Below are positions 9,123 to 17,930 of a stretch of 19,919 bases of DNA, piece after piece. A program made the position numbers and the translations under genes. The notes under the pieces are model-generated. The model was not told the DNA's origin, searched no databases, and saw nothing but the letters and a program-made list of their open reading frames with translations. Positions within the stretch are counted from its first letter, which is position 1. Each line of letters opens with the position of its first letter. Origin of the DNA: Dictyocoela muelleri (taxonomy: Eukaryota; Microsporidia); assembly GCA_016256075.1 (NCBI GenBank), contig SDVU01000124.1, positions 1 through 19,919 of the forward strand, read 5' to 3'.

Positions 9123-10012
9123 AATTTCAGAAATATCTTTACTTCCATTGAAAATGTAATAAAAATTTTAAAAATAATATCTTTTTTTTGTTTCATTGTA
9201 TTGATACAAAATTAATTTTATTATAAATTATCTCTATTCATTTACCTGTTTTTAAAAAATTTCACCTACTTTGCCGAGTTTGGGTAAAATGTCGATTAAA
9301 ACCGAACCTAAAAGGGCATGATATGATAATGATGAGATAATTCTGTTATTATTTGCACTGATTTTATATTCTTATTCGTGTATAGTTTTATATTATTCGA
9401 TTTTTAATTATTATTTTACTAATATTTGACTAATATCTTTTTCGTTGTATCTTTTTGTATTGAAGAAATTTTAAATTTAGTGAAAATTTTTATAATTAAA
9501 TTTCCTTATTTCAATTTTAATAGTTTTTTATCATACTTTAAAATTACTAATATTCATCTAGGAAATGTGATCCTAAAATAAAATCATGTTACCATGGTAT
9601 TACATATGTGGTGATGATGTAAGTCGTGTAGGGTAAAATCTAATTTAAATTTTATTTTTGCAATTTTATTTCTTATTCTTTTATTTTTTTATGAAATTGA
9701 ATTGTTATAGGATTTATTGCATTTTTTAATCTCAATTTTATTTATAGCTATTTATTAAGATATTTGTTATCAAAGTGCTTGAATGTAAATCTTTCTAGTT
9801 TGTGTTTTTGTTCAATATTTTCAAATTTAGGCTGTGAATTATAATTACCCAGGCTAGTTAAAATAGGTAAGTTTCGTAACTAGATTTTATTGTAGTTGAT
9901 TTGTATTAATAATTTATTATAATTTATTTGTAATTGTTTTTGTATTAATATGGCTTATTTTGTATTTCTATAATATTAATTGTCATTATTAAGACATCTT
10001 GTGAATTCAGGT
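9123..10012. other. AT-rich spacer, no gene seen
   Basis: About 890 bases with no supported reading frame. There are short repeats of TTGTATTAATA near 9900-9955 and isolated less A/T-rich patches (9270-9330 and 9590-9640) that match nothing I recognise. The stretch lies between the MULE fragment and a MULE-like fold-back element, so it may be decayed transposon sequence. Confidence 0.5.
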
Positions 10013-10021
10013 TGCTTTTAT

Positions 10022-10521
10022 GGTTACGGCACACTAGTTCCAAATTCCACCTGTTCAAAATATTATAAGATATTGTTTAATATACTTTAAATAAGTAAAA
10101 GAAATATTATTAAGTTATTAGTAAAAAGTCTGAATTGAAATTTTTGTTTAAAAAACCTACAGTTCGTTTTTGTTAACATATTTAAATAATGACTACAGTA
10201 GGCTTAACTCATTCTTTCTAAGATTTATATCACGATTGAATTATTTATTTTTTCGATGTAATGAAAAACTTATAAATTCTGAAATAGAAATCTTATAAAA
10301 AATTGAGTTAGGTCCAAATTCCTCTTTACTATGTTCACAAAAACAAACTATAATTTTTTTAAACAAAAATTTCAATTCAGACTTTTTACTAATAACTTAA
10401 TAATATTTCTTTTACTTATTTAAAGTGTATTAAACAATATCTTATAATATTTTGGAACTAGTGGAATTTGGAACTAATGAAATTTGGAACTAATGAAATT
10501 TGGAACTAGTAGCTATACACG
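10022..10521. mobile_element. 500-bp fold-back MITE, MULE-like, with 9-bp target duplication
   Basis: Two long arms are inverted copies of each other. The left arm begins ACTAGTTCCAAATTCCA at 10033 and the right arm ends with its complement at 10510. They match at about 95% for roughly 145 bases (for example AAGTAAAAGAAATATTATTA and AAAAAGTCTGAATTGAAA), then continue more loosely toward the centre near 10240. The right end carries three 16-bp copies of GGAACTARTGRAATTT plus a partial one, the left only one. A perfect 9-bp direct repeat TGCTTTTAT flanks the unit (10013-10021 and 10522-10530), giving an element of exactly 500 bp. Long arms plus a 9-bp duplication fit non-autonomous MULEs. The outermost ~11 bases of each side pair poorly. 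No coding capacity. Confidence 0.75.
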
Positions 10522-10530
10522 TGCTTTTAT

Positions 10531-11153
10531 AGTTTACTTGAAACCCCTAAAGATTAACGTGATAAAATTAAGTAACATAAAGTTCTGAAACATTTATGAT
10601 GATATAATGTTTTCAGACAATATTTTTCATAGTTCTTTCTTAGTAATACCATTTTTTTAATTAGAAAAATGTGATGTTAATGGGGTGTGTGAGGCGATGG
10701 GAGGGTGATGTTTTAATAAAATTTATTATTAAAAATTGATTTTAATTTTTTATATTTAATTAAAGGGGCATTTAGTGCAAATGGGGGTGGGCAATTTTTG
10801 ATGCAAAAATAATAAATATTTATTTAATAAAATAACAATAATTATTTATTTAATAAACATTAATTAAATAATTAAAAACAATAATAAAAATTATTTTATT
10901 TAATAAACAATAATAAGAATTAAATATTTAAAAACAATAATAAGAATTAAACATCAATGAAAATATTAAAAGTTTTTTTCTTCTAATTAACTAAAAAAAT
11001 AAAGTTTAAGATAAATCAAATTGTTTTAATTAAAATTTTAAAAAATCAAATTGTTTTAATTAAAATTTTAAATAAATCAAATTGTTTTAATTAAAGTTTT
11101 AAAAATCATTTTTTAAAAATTTGATCAAAAAAATTTTATTTTGAAAAAAAAAG
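10531..11153. repeat. AT-rich spacer with a ~31-bp tandem array (11009-11105)
   Basis: No gene is visible. A unit AAATCAAATTGTTTTAATTA is repeated three times at 11013, 11043 and 11074 (period 30-31). A G-rich patch at 10680-10712 (GGGGTGTGTGAGGCGATGG) and another at 10784-10793 interrupt the A/T background without any match I recognise. Confidence 0.6.
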
Positions 11154-11225
11154 TTCCCTCTCCGGGAATTGAACCCGGGCCTTCGGTGTGAAAGACCGAT
11201 ATCCTAACCACTGGACTAAGAGGGA
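11154..11225 (-). tRNA. tRNA-Glu (anticodon UUC)
   Basis: Read on the minus strand from 11225, this is a 72-base tRNA including the A discriminator. The acceptor stem TCCCTCT pairs perfectly with AGAGGGA; the D arm is GTCC-AGTGGTTA-GGAT; the anticodon stem TCGGT/ACCGA holds the loop CTTTCAC with anticodon TTC; the T arm CCGGG-TTCAATT-CCCGG is perfect. The A box (TAGTCCAGTGG) and B box (GGTTCAATTCC) are intact, so transcription by RNA polymerase III is expected. There is no intron and no encoded CCA. It decodes GAA and probably GAG. Short T runs downstream on the minus strand (the A run at 11145-11152 in plus orientation) would serve as a pol III terminator. Confidence 0.97.
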
Positions 11226-12240
11226 TGAAAATTTATTTAATTAGATATATAACTTTGAATTATTTAACTTTGAATTATATAACTTTGAATTATATAACTT
11301 TGAATTATATAACTTTAATTTTTATAACTTTGAATTATATAACTTTAATTTTTATAACTTTGAATTAAATAACTCTTTTTGATAATTTAATTTTTGTATT
11401 TTAAATATTTTTTTAATAAAGAATTTTTATTTATGACAAAAAAAAATATTTTCAAAATCCAATTTTCAAATTAAAAGTTACATTTTAATGAATGTTATTT
11501 TTAAGTAAGAAATTTATAAAATTTATATTTTAATAACGTTTAAACTTTTTTTAATTAAGTTTTTAATTTTTGAAATAATATAAATTCAAAAAAGTAAAAT
11601 TAATTTAATTAGGATTAAATATAAAAAAATAAATTAATATAAAAGATAGTCCTTAGTTGAGCCATCTGGCCTTGGTTAATTATTTTCTAAGATTAAATAA
11701 ACATTCACTCATAATCAGAATTAAATATTATTTATTCTTCCTATAAATTTATACTTTTTCATTCAATTACAAAATCTAAATTTATAAAAGTTGATTATTT
11801 TATTTTTTAATCGAAATTTTTATTCAATAGTAAAAATTATTTGGACAAATAAATAAATTTAAATTGAGGCTTTTTTATATTTTTAATATAATTTTAAAAG
11901 AAATCTCTAATTTAATATAATGATTTTAATAAGGATTGTTGATAATTGATTGTTAATATAAATTGATTAATAAATCTCTAATTTTATAAATTTAATAATC
12001 AATTTATAAAATTAGAGATTTAATAATCAATTTATAAATTTATTAATTTATTAATCAATTTATAAAATTAGAGATTTATTAATCAATTGATTTCTATGAT
12101 TATTTAACTTTTAAGAGCAATATAAATTCAATCATATTAGAATAAAAATTAACAATCTGAATTGCTTAAAATTCATTTTATTAAAATAATCGATATTTAA
12201 ATTTTACAAAAAAACTATAAAAAGATATCTGGTGTATTTA
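11226..12240. repeat. AT-rich spacer with a 15-bp tandem array and inverted repeats
   Basis: No gene is visible. At about 11246-11370 a 15-bp unit TATATAACTTTGAAT is repeated eight or nine times with small changes, directly upstream of the tRNA. At 11645-11672, minus-strand GGCCAGATGGCTCA resembles the SINE head and may be a remnant of one. At about 11965-12090, AAATCTCTAATTTTATAAAT and its complement alternate, giving overlapping hairpins. Confidence 0.6.
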
Positions 12241-12340
12241 GAGCTTCTCTATTTTTAATATTAAAAAACTTATTAGAAGTAATAAGATGATTAAACTGAC
12301 GCATCTCAACAAAAAAAGATGATATAAACAATTAATGAAT
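12241..12340 (+). mobile_element. Possible SINE fragment (copy 4, middle part)
   Basis: GATGATTAAACTGACGCATC at 12288 followed by TCAACAAAAAAAGATGATA is collinear with the SINE copy 2 stretch GATGATTGTGGTGACGCATC then TCGGCAAAAAGTAGTAGAA (5523-5560). The match is about 40 bases and weakens on both sides, so this is a candidate remnant only. Confidence 0.35.
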
Positions 12341-12773
12341 AAAATAAAATAACTACTTTTTTTCAGAAGTAAAAAAATACTATTTAAAACTATTAAGGTT
12401 TAAAAATAAAATCTAAAATTAATAATTAAAATTAATAATTAATAATTAAAATTGATAATTAATATTGATAATTAATATTGATATTCTTATAAAATTAATA
12501 TTAAAATTGATTTAAAATTAATAATTAATAATTAATAATTAATAATTAAAATTAATAATTAATATTGATAATTAAAATTAATAATTAATAATTAAAATTA
12601 ATATTGATAATTAATTTTAATTATTAATTATTAATTATTAATTTTATAAGAATTTTAATATTAATAATTAATAAATCTAAAATTAATAAATCTAAAATTG
12701 ATATTAAATTTAAAAAATCTAAATTTAAGTTTAAAATTAATATTAAAATTAATATTAAAATTATCGAATTATT
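12341..12773. repeat. AATTAATA low-complexity array
   Basis: About 350 bases built almost wholly from AATTAATAATTAAA and ATTGATAATTAAT units on both strands, able to form many overlapping hairpins. It is the 3' flank of the proteasome gene. No gene is visible. Confidence 0.75.
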
Positions 12774-13493
12774 TTAATCATCAACCGTTAATTCTTGAAA
12801 TTTTTGAACAAATTCTTCAAATTCATTTTTTTCCAACCACTTAATTTGATTATCATTGTCTTTCGTAATTGAACATATTTCTACTTCAAAGGGCATATCT
12901 TTCAGAGGATCATGAGTTAGATACATGATTCGTATGCCTTCTTCGATAGCTTGTTTATCCGAGAGTTGTTCAAGATCAATTTTTTCAAGTTCGGTCTTTG
13001 CTCTTGAAGCACCTTTTCCGATTGCCCAGGATTTATAAGCACGCATTTTCGAGGTACAATCGGAAGATAATACATGATATTCGTCTTTATAATTAAGCGC
13101 GAGTAAGAAATTAACACCCAAAACCCTAAGACCAAATGTTTTCGTAAAAATCGAGGTTATCGAGGTAAATTTAGATTTTATAATTTCTTTATCAATTTCC
13201 GATCCAAAATATTTTTTATGATAAATAAGGGTTTCTTTTATTTCTTGTAATGGCCATTTTGTATCACTCAAAAGTCCGGACATCGCAACTATACACTTGT
13301 CAGTCAACTTGTATATAGAATTGCTGTTAATTAGTAATTTTGATATTGGTCTTTCAACAAAAATAAATATACCAGTTTTTGTTTTTAGGCATATGCAGGT
13401 ATTTCCATTATCTGCACATTTTTGTGCATATTCGATTTGTGCTATACCTCCAGTTGACGTATAAATTGGTCCGAAATCTAAGGCGTTCGTCAT
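12774..13493 (-). CDS. PSMA3: 20S proteasome subunit alpha 7 (PSMA3 / yeast Pre10 type)
   Basis: A 239-residue protein, complete and intronless. It is an alpha-ring subunit of the 20S proteasome, which is structural and gating rather than proteolytic. The alpha signature is present but divergent: QIEYA at residues 19-23, preceded by TSTGG where most family members have FSPDGR. VAMSGLLSDT (69-78) and LRVLGVNFLLAL (122-133) fit the family core. The stretch AIGKGASRAKTELEK (157-171) and HDPLKD (194-199) match human PSMA3 AIGKARQAAKTEIEK and HDEVKD, which points to alpha 7 over its paralogues. At 239 residues it is shorter than human (about 255) and yeast (about 288), mostly by losing the acidic C-terminal tail. 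The ATG at 13493 is supported by the family alignment and by a CCC box just upstream. The gene stands alone among repeats, with no operon-like partner. Confidence 0.93.
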   Translation of the reverse strand: MTNALDFGPIYTSTGGIAQIEYAQKCADNGNTCICLKTKTGIFIFVERPISKLLINSNSIYKLTDKCIVAMSGLLSDTKWPLQEIKETLIYHKKYFGSEIDKEIIKSKFTSITSIFTKTFGLRVLGVNFLLALNYKDEYHVLSSDCTSKMRAYKSWAIGKGASRAKTELEKIDLEQLSDKQAIEEGIRIMYLTHDPLKDMPFEVEICSITKDNDNQIKWLEKNEFEEFVQKFQELTVDD

Positions 13494-13500
13494 TTAAGGG
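13494..13500 (-). promoter_or_regulatory. CCC-type start-proximal signal of the proteasome gene
   Basis: On the minus strand the sequence before the start reads CCCTTAAATG, with CCC at -7 to -5. CCC-like motifs within about 15 bases of the ATG are a known transcription-start signal of microsporidian genes; here it is the only GC-rich triplet in an A/T background. Confidence 0.55.
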
Positions 13501-13813
13501 TATGATTTTTTATTTTTAATAAATATTTTAATAAAGATTTTAATAAGGATGTTAATAAAGATTTTAATAAGATTTTAATAAGATGTTAATAAGGATTTTA
13601 ATAAGGATTTTAATAAGGATTTTAATAAGGATTTTAATAAAGATTTTATAAATAGAGCAAAGATATGATTTATCTTTAAAAATATTAGAATTTACTAAAA
13701 AAACCTGATTTTATTGATAAAACAGTAATAATCTTCATTTTGAAATATTTTTTTTAAATTTTTTTAATGAGTCTGTTATAAATTCGTGGGTAAACTTTTA
13801 TGAAAATAATAAT
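13501..13813. repeat. 12-bp tandem array upstream of the proteasome gene
   Basis: About eleven imperfect copies of TTTTAATAAGGA at about 13514-13650, then 160 bases of plain AT-rich sequence. The array begins within 25 bases of the CCC box, so any upstream control elements must lie in or beyond it. No gene is visible. Confidence 0.75.
13806..13813. repeat. hAT target-site duplication, left copy
   Basis: ATAATAAT, identical to 15500-15507. It fits the hAT preference nTnnnnAn (T at position 2, A at position 7). Confidence 0.8.
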
Positions 13814-15499
13814 TAGGGCCCGGCGAAATGCACGGTTTTTTTCTTAATTTATAGGGTGTTTGCCCGGTTTTTTGGCCTTTTGTCCGGTTTTTTACAAACC
13901 TTTGCCCGGTTTTTTATAGAACTAAAAACATTTACAAGTTTAAAAATTAAAATCTTTATTTAAAAAATTAAATTCTAATGTGAGGTAAACTTGATTTAAA
14001 TCAAAAATTAACTTTTAATGAATTATAAAGCAGTGAGAATTTCATGATTGTTTACTGTCATGCTTCTTCTAAGATCATCCAGTATATTATTCATCTTACT
14101 AAAGCTTCTTTTGACATCAACGGTAGTAAGTGGGACATATAAATGTTATTATTTGGTTTACTAGCGGTTATGCTGTTTTAATTTAAAAAAGGCTTAAATC
14201 AAGATTTTTGTACAACATTGTGTCATATTTCCTTTCATAATTTAATTAGATAGAGACTGTCCAACTTCTTTAAGCAATTTTATTTGACGAAGTGTAGATA
14301 AATCATGTTTTTTCAAGTTCGAAAATTAAATTACTAAGAAAAGTCATATTTTTAATTTCATTAAGTTCAACAAGAAAATCAGAAGCTTGAAAAGTACTTA
14401 ATACCCCCATATAGTTCGGTTTTTCTCCTGCTAGCTTAATCAAGAACAATTGTATAAATCATAGTTCACAATAATTTCAGACATAAAATTAAGCCATGTA
14501 CCCCAACTCGTTATTATTGGAAGTTTTAAATTAGTAACATTACTAAATAAATTCTGGTTCTCTTTGTTCTTTAAAAAAATCGTTTTATTTCTGAACTGAT
14601 AAAATTAGATAGTGGTGAAATATCTCTTATTTTTTCGCAAAGTCTATGCAACATGTGAGCCAAAAATGTTACATGTTTTAGATCAGGAAAAATACACTTT
14701 AGATCCTTAACAGCTTTCACCGCATATGGAGCTGCATTAAAAATAATTAATTGGAGTTTTTCAAAATTTATTTTGCCTTCGTGCAACTCAATCATTAGAT
14801 TCATTATTTTCGAGACTCACATTTTTTATTTGTTTTTTTCAAGCTCAGCATCACGCAGTAAATAGGCAATTTCTCTTATATTCACTACATAAAACACAAA
14901 GGATGTTCAAAATATATCTTCCATTTGCGTCGGTTGTTTCATCAAATAATAAAAATATATCTTCTTTCTTAAGCTTTACGTGGATTTCTTCTTTTTTCTT
15001 ATCATATATTGGACTCAATAACTTCCTGTAATAAGATGCATCATGTATAGTTTTACCTGTAAAATCTTGAAAAATTCTTTTAAAGTATAATCTTGTGATT
15101 TATAAAGCGGTATATTTGACGAAGTAAGTGCTTTAACTAACCGTTGACTAAAAGTCTCATTTAAAACTGTATAGGAAATGTTTTTTCAAGAGTATTTTTA
15201 GCTCCTACCTGCTTTTCATTTTCAACAAGGGTCTGTGAGTTACGATGTCTTTTAACAGATTTTGTACCTTATTTAGGTAAAATTTGAAACTTTTATTGCA
15301 AGGCATACATATCAGGCCATTGCTAGTTATTTTCGGCATTTTGTTTCCCTAAATTAATTTATTAAGTGCACTGTAAGACGATAAATTTTTCTTTTATAGG
15401 GGCTAAAAAAACGTTAACAAAAATCCGGTTTTTGTAAAAAAATTAAAAATGTCCGTTTTTTTGAAATTTTGAATGGTGCCGGCATTTTACCGGGTCCTA
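13814..15499 (-). mobile_element. hAT-superfamily DNA transposon (1.69 kb), decayed
   Basis: Terminal inverted repeats TAGGGCCCGGCGAAATGC (left, from 13814) and TAGGACCCGGTAAAATGC (right end read inward from 15499) agree at 15 of 18 positions. A perfect 8-bp duplication ATAATAAT flanks them. The subterminal regions hold repeated CCGGTTTTTT motifs (13840-13915, and 15421-15460 in inverted form), probable transposase binding sites. A broken minus-strand transposase (14023-15339) fills the interior. A YAGRG start, an 8-bp duplication and the transposase type all say hAT. The duplication is still exact, so the insertion is younger than most elements here. Confidence 0.9.
14023..15339 (-). pseudogene. 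hAT transposase, broken, nearly full length
   Basis: The start MPKITSNGLICMPCNKSF at 15339 leads into a C2H2/BED-like finger (CMPC, then KSVKRHRNS in a neighbouring frame near 15250). Next come EKTFPIQF, SQRLVKALTSSNIPLYK and TLKEFF, the usual hAT N-terminal helices. Near 14804-14571 the open stretch reads FNAAPYAVKAVKDLKCIFP, then LKHVTFLAHMLHRLCEKIR, matching the hAT core block with the conserved H...C/AHxLHR. The C-terminal dimerisation block TTVDVKRSFSKMNNILDD near 14110, followed by LRRSMTVNNHEIL, ends at the stop at 14023. About 440 codons are spanned, a plausible full length for a compact hAT. There are frame changes near 15265 and 15180 and several more in the middle, so the gene is dead. 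Confidence 0.85.
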
Positions 15500-15507
15500 A
15501 TAATAAT
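15500..15507. repeat. hAT target-site duplication, right copy
   Basis: ATAATAAT, identical to 13806-13813, immediately after the right terminus. Confidence 0.8.
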
Positions 15508-15544
15508 GAAACTTATTATTAAAGACCTATTAATTTCCAACCTT

Positions 15545-15768
15545 CTATATTACATGTTGACAACATCTATAGTTACAACCGGAGATTTGTATCAACCTTT
15601 GTCTTTAGATTATTGGTTATTGTTGTTAACTAATACGTCACTATTAAGTTACTCTGAGGTCCTGATGTATACGCGCTTTTCGTTTTGACACTGACTCGGC
15701 GGGATACAGGTAATTAGAAGCTTCGCGCTTGTCATAAATTTGGGAATTTCATGCCGTCGAAGCGTGGT
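15545..15768 (-). mobile_element. tRNA-derived SINE-like element, copy 3 (5'-truncated)
   Basis: Read on the minus strand this follows the distal half of SINE copy 2. AGCTTCTAATTACCTGTAT (from about 15722 down) matches AGCCTCTAATTACTTGTAT at 5579; then AAAACGAA and CGTATACA follow in register, then AATAACCAAT, and finally the 3' end GTTGTCAACATGTAATATAG (15564-15545) matches 19 of 20 bases at 5739-5758. Identity is about 79% where easily aligned. The tRNA head is absent, so the copy is 5'-truncated, as expected for incomplete reverse transcription. A tail or target duplication is not evident. Confidence 0.65.
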
Positions 15769-16150
15769 TAAATTAAATAATTTAAAAAAAAATTCTAAAA
15801 ATTTGCTGTAATCGCATAAGGGGTATGATATTAAAGAAAATTACTATTTATTGATTTTTTTTAAAGGAGTGAAATATTTTTAGGCACCATTTTATTTAAA
15901 AATCCCCTTTTAAATTAAAAATCGTATAAAAAAATTACCATGCTAGATAACCAAATTCCATTTTGTTCCTTTATATAGATTTATGATGTTTCGTAATTTT
16001 TTTTGCCAAATTTGTATGATAGCTTTCACGCTTTTCAAACTTTGGTGTGTGGGAAATAAAATGATTCTATTAGAATTCTTTGACAGCAGAAGAGTAGCTA
16101 TGATCATCTGTTATTATAATATTCTACTCAGTAATTTTTCTTTAATTTGG
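15769..16150. other. AT-rich spacer, no gene seen
   Basis: Nothing codes. GGCACCATTTTATTTA at about 15883 is a relative of the motif that closes the two GC-rich patches at 16173 and 16392. Confidence 0.5.
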
Positions 16151-16572
16151 GGTGCGCGCTGCGCGCCACACGCGCCATTGGCGCCACATTTTATTTATTA
16201 AATAAAAATGTCTCCTCGAGGCTCATACTAGCTAACATTTGCTTGCCAATTATTTCTGTATCACCAGACTAGTGAATCTAAAATAATAAATTATAATAAA
16301 TATAACTACTTTTTGTTAATAAATTAGTTTGAAATAAAAATTTTAGATGATTATATTATATATAATGCAGCGCACCACATGAACCAGTAGCGCCATTTTA
16401 TTTTATTTAATAATAAGAACTTTACTGTAATTTAAAATCGGGAAGATGCGGTCTTAAATATATTGAATTTTAGACTAAAGGACATAAAAATATAAAGGTA
16501 AAATTATTAAGGAAAGAGAAAATTATAAAGATAAAAGGGTATTATATAGCAGAGATAGGATCGCTAATTTTA
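16151..16572. repeat. GC-rich patch and diverged direct repeat
   Basis: TGCGCGCTGCGCGCCACACG at 16152, followed by CGCCATTGGCGCC, is the strongest GC island in the window. It runs straight into a near-perfect 26-base A/T palindrome (about 16184-16210). A diverged direct copy, CAGCGCACCACATGAACCAG then TAGCGCCATTTTATTTTATT, begins near 16366. The patches are about 215 bases apart. No protein is supported; a 66-codon minus-strand frame across 16523-16723 overlaps a transposon end and is not a gene. Confidence 0.5.
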
Positions 16573-16910
16573 TAGATGGCCGTGTTCGTTTTCGGCGAAA
16601 CTGGCATTTCACACGGATTCGTCGAAAAAAAACTAAAATTACCGCAAAATATATCACTAAAAAAATAGCAAACAAAAAAACAAAGATATTATTATACGTG
16701 AGGATTACTTTTACAACACCCACACTTCTTTACAAGCATAAAGGTGTCAGATAAAAACGAATGTAGCACAATATTTGCGACGGTAAGCTATTTACCGATG
16801 CAAATTATAAAATTTTATTCGAGGTACGCATAACATATATGCAACACTGCTTCTATATAACAGAAAGAAATGGGCTACTACCCAGGTCCTGACCCAGAAA
16901 ATATTTTTCA

Positions 16911-17072
16911 GTAAAAAACAAACTAAATAATTTTCTAGACATATTTTTTCTATGAGGAAAAGAATATGAAAGTATTATGTGATAGAAAATTTAGTATATA
17001 CGAAAATACTCGATTTTTCTTTTTTTCCGAGCAAAAATATGCCTATAAAATTATTTAGTTTCTTTTTTTTAC
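16911..17072. mobile_element. Small MITE inserted in the Merlin left terminus
   Basis: A 162-bp palindromic unit. The left arm GTAAAAAACAAACTAAATAA continues TTTTCTAGACATATTTTT; the right arm in complement reads GTAAAAAAAAGAAACTAAAT then AATTTTATAGGCATATTTTT. The arms are about 45 bases with a short centre. The intact right terminus of the Merlin element shows its inverted repeat without this insert, so the MITE arrived after the Merlin element. No coding and no clear target duplication. Confidence 0.65.
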
Positions 17073-17142
17073 AAAGAAAAATTGGATCTATCATTTTTAT
17101 TTCCCCCATGTGGAACAATAAAATGGAAAAATAATTACACAT

Positions 17143-17930
17143 ATGAACTTTAATACTTTAATGCGATATCGCGAAGACAATGTCGCAATTATTGTATACT
17201 TAAGGTCTAGGGGATTATTACGTCGAATGATGTATTGTTAAAAGTGCAATCTGAGCCTACGATTGACAAAATACAAAATAAATTCAGATAGTCAATCATT
17301 TGTCAGTCAGCGGTTGATAGCTCCAAGTTTTTAAAATACAAAAATATACGCAGGTATTCATTCTTTGGAAATTATGTGAATTCTATTCCTGATGTTATTT
17401 AGGTTCTTTTTTTACAGAAAGGGGCAAATTGATTTATCAAGAGATTTTTGATTGCACAAAAACTTCATGACAAAGATTTACAATGGTTCCTTCAATAAAA
17501 TTGACAATTTTCTATAATAAAGTCTTGTATTACTTGGGTTAAACAAGATAATATGCCTGTCGGAAAATCAATGTTTCACTATAAACAAAAATATCATCAA
17601 AATAGAATTCTAAAATTAATAGATGGGTCTTTTGAATCGCATACACCTCAAGTCGTCCAGCAAATTTTTATGCCGAAGTTGTTCCAAATCGTAAAGGCGA
17701 AACTCTATTGACGATTATTGAAAGAGTCTACAGACATGGAACAATCATATGCTCTGACGAATGGCCGGCATACATAAATATAAATTTAAGATTTGAACAC
17801 GCTACAGTCAATCACAGCTTAAATTTTGTTAACCCCGAAAACGAAACACATACACAAAATATATAATCGCTGTGTAATAAACTAAAAACGAATATAAAAA
17901 AATTATGGGAGTTTTTAGGCGCAATTTACA
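17143..17930 (+). pseudogene. Merlin / IS1595-family transposase, broken
   Basis: The N-terminus MNFNTLMRYREDN at 17143 is followed by VYLRSRGLLRRMMYC, a Cys-containing zinc-ribbon region (YC.KCNLSL...QSFVSQR) as in Merlin proteins. After a decayed middle, the catalytic domain is open without an ATG from 17660 to the stop at 17864: NFYAEVVPNRKGETLLTI, then HGTIICSDEWPAY and HATVNHSLNFVNPE, ending HTQNI. This is the standard IS1595 block, with the second catalytic Asp in SDEW intact. The stop TAA at 17864-17866 falls exactly where the family has the Glu of HTQxIEsxW, the third catalytic residue, and the frame continues SLCNKLKTNIKKLWEF. Several other stops and shifts lie upstream, and the first acidic residue is not evident. 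The gene is dead. Confidence 0.85.

Noticed and set aside
10784-10803. hAT-like GGGGGTGGGCAA motif
   Set aside because: A lone short match without a partner terminus, duplication or transposase.
15473-15688. 71-codon plus-strand frame over the hAT right end
   Set aside because: It crosses the transposon terminus, the target duplication and the SINE copy, so it cannot be a conserved gene.
15545-15768. LTR-like start TGTTGACAAC considered as a solo LTR
   Set aside because: The whole stretch aligns, in complement, with the 3' half of the SINE; no paired LTR, primer site or retroelement protein is present.
15983-16201. 72-codon plus-strand frame
   Set aside because: No start signal or family match; it ends in the GC-rich repeat patch and has no support on either side.
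16523-16723. 66-codon minus-strand hydrophobic frame
   Set aside because: It lies across the left inverted terminus of the outer element; hydrophobicity comes from A/T codons.
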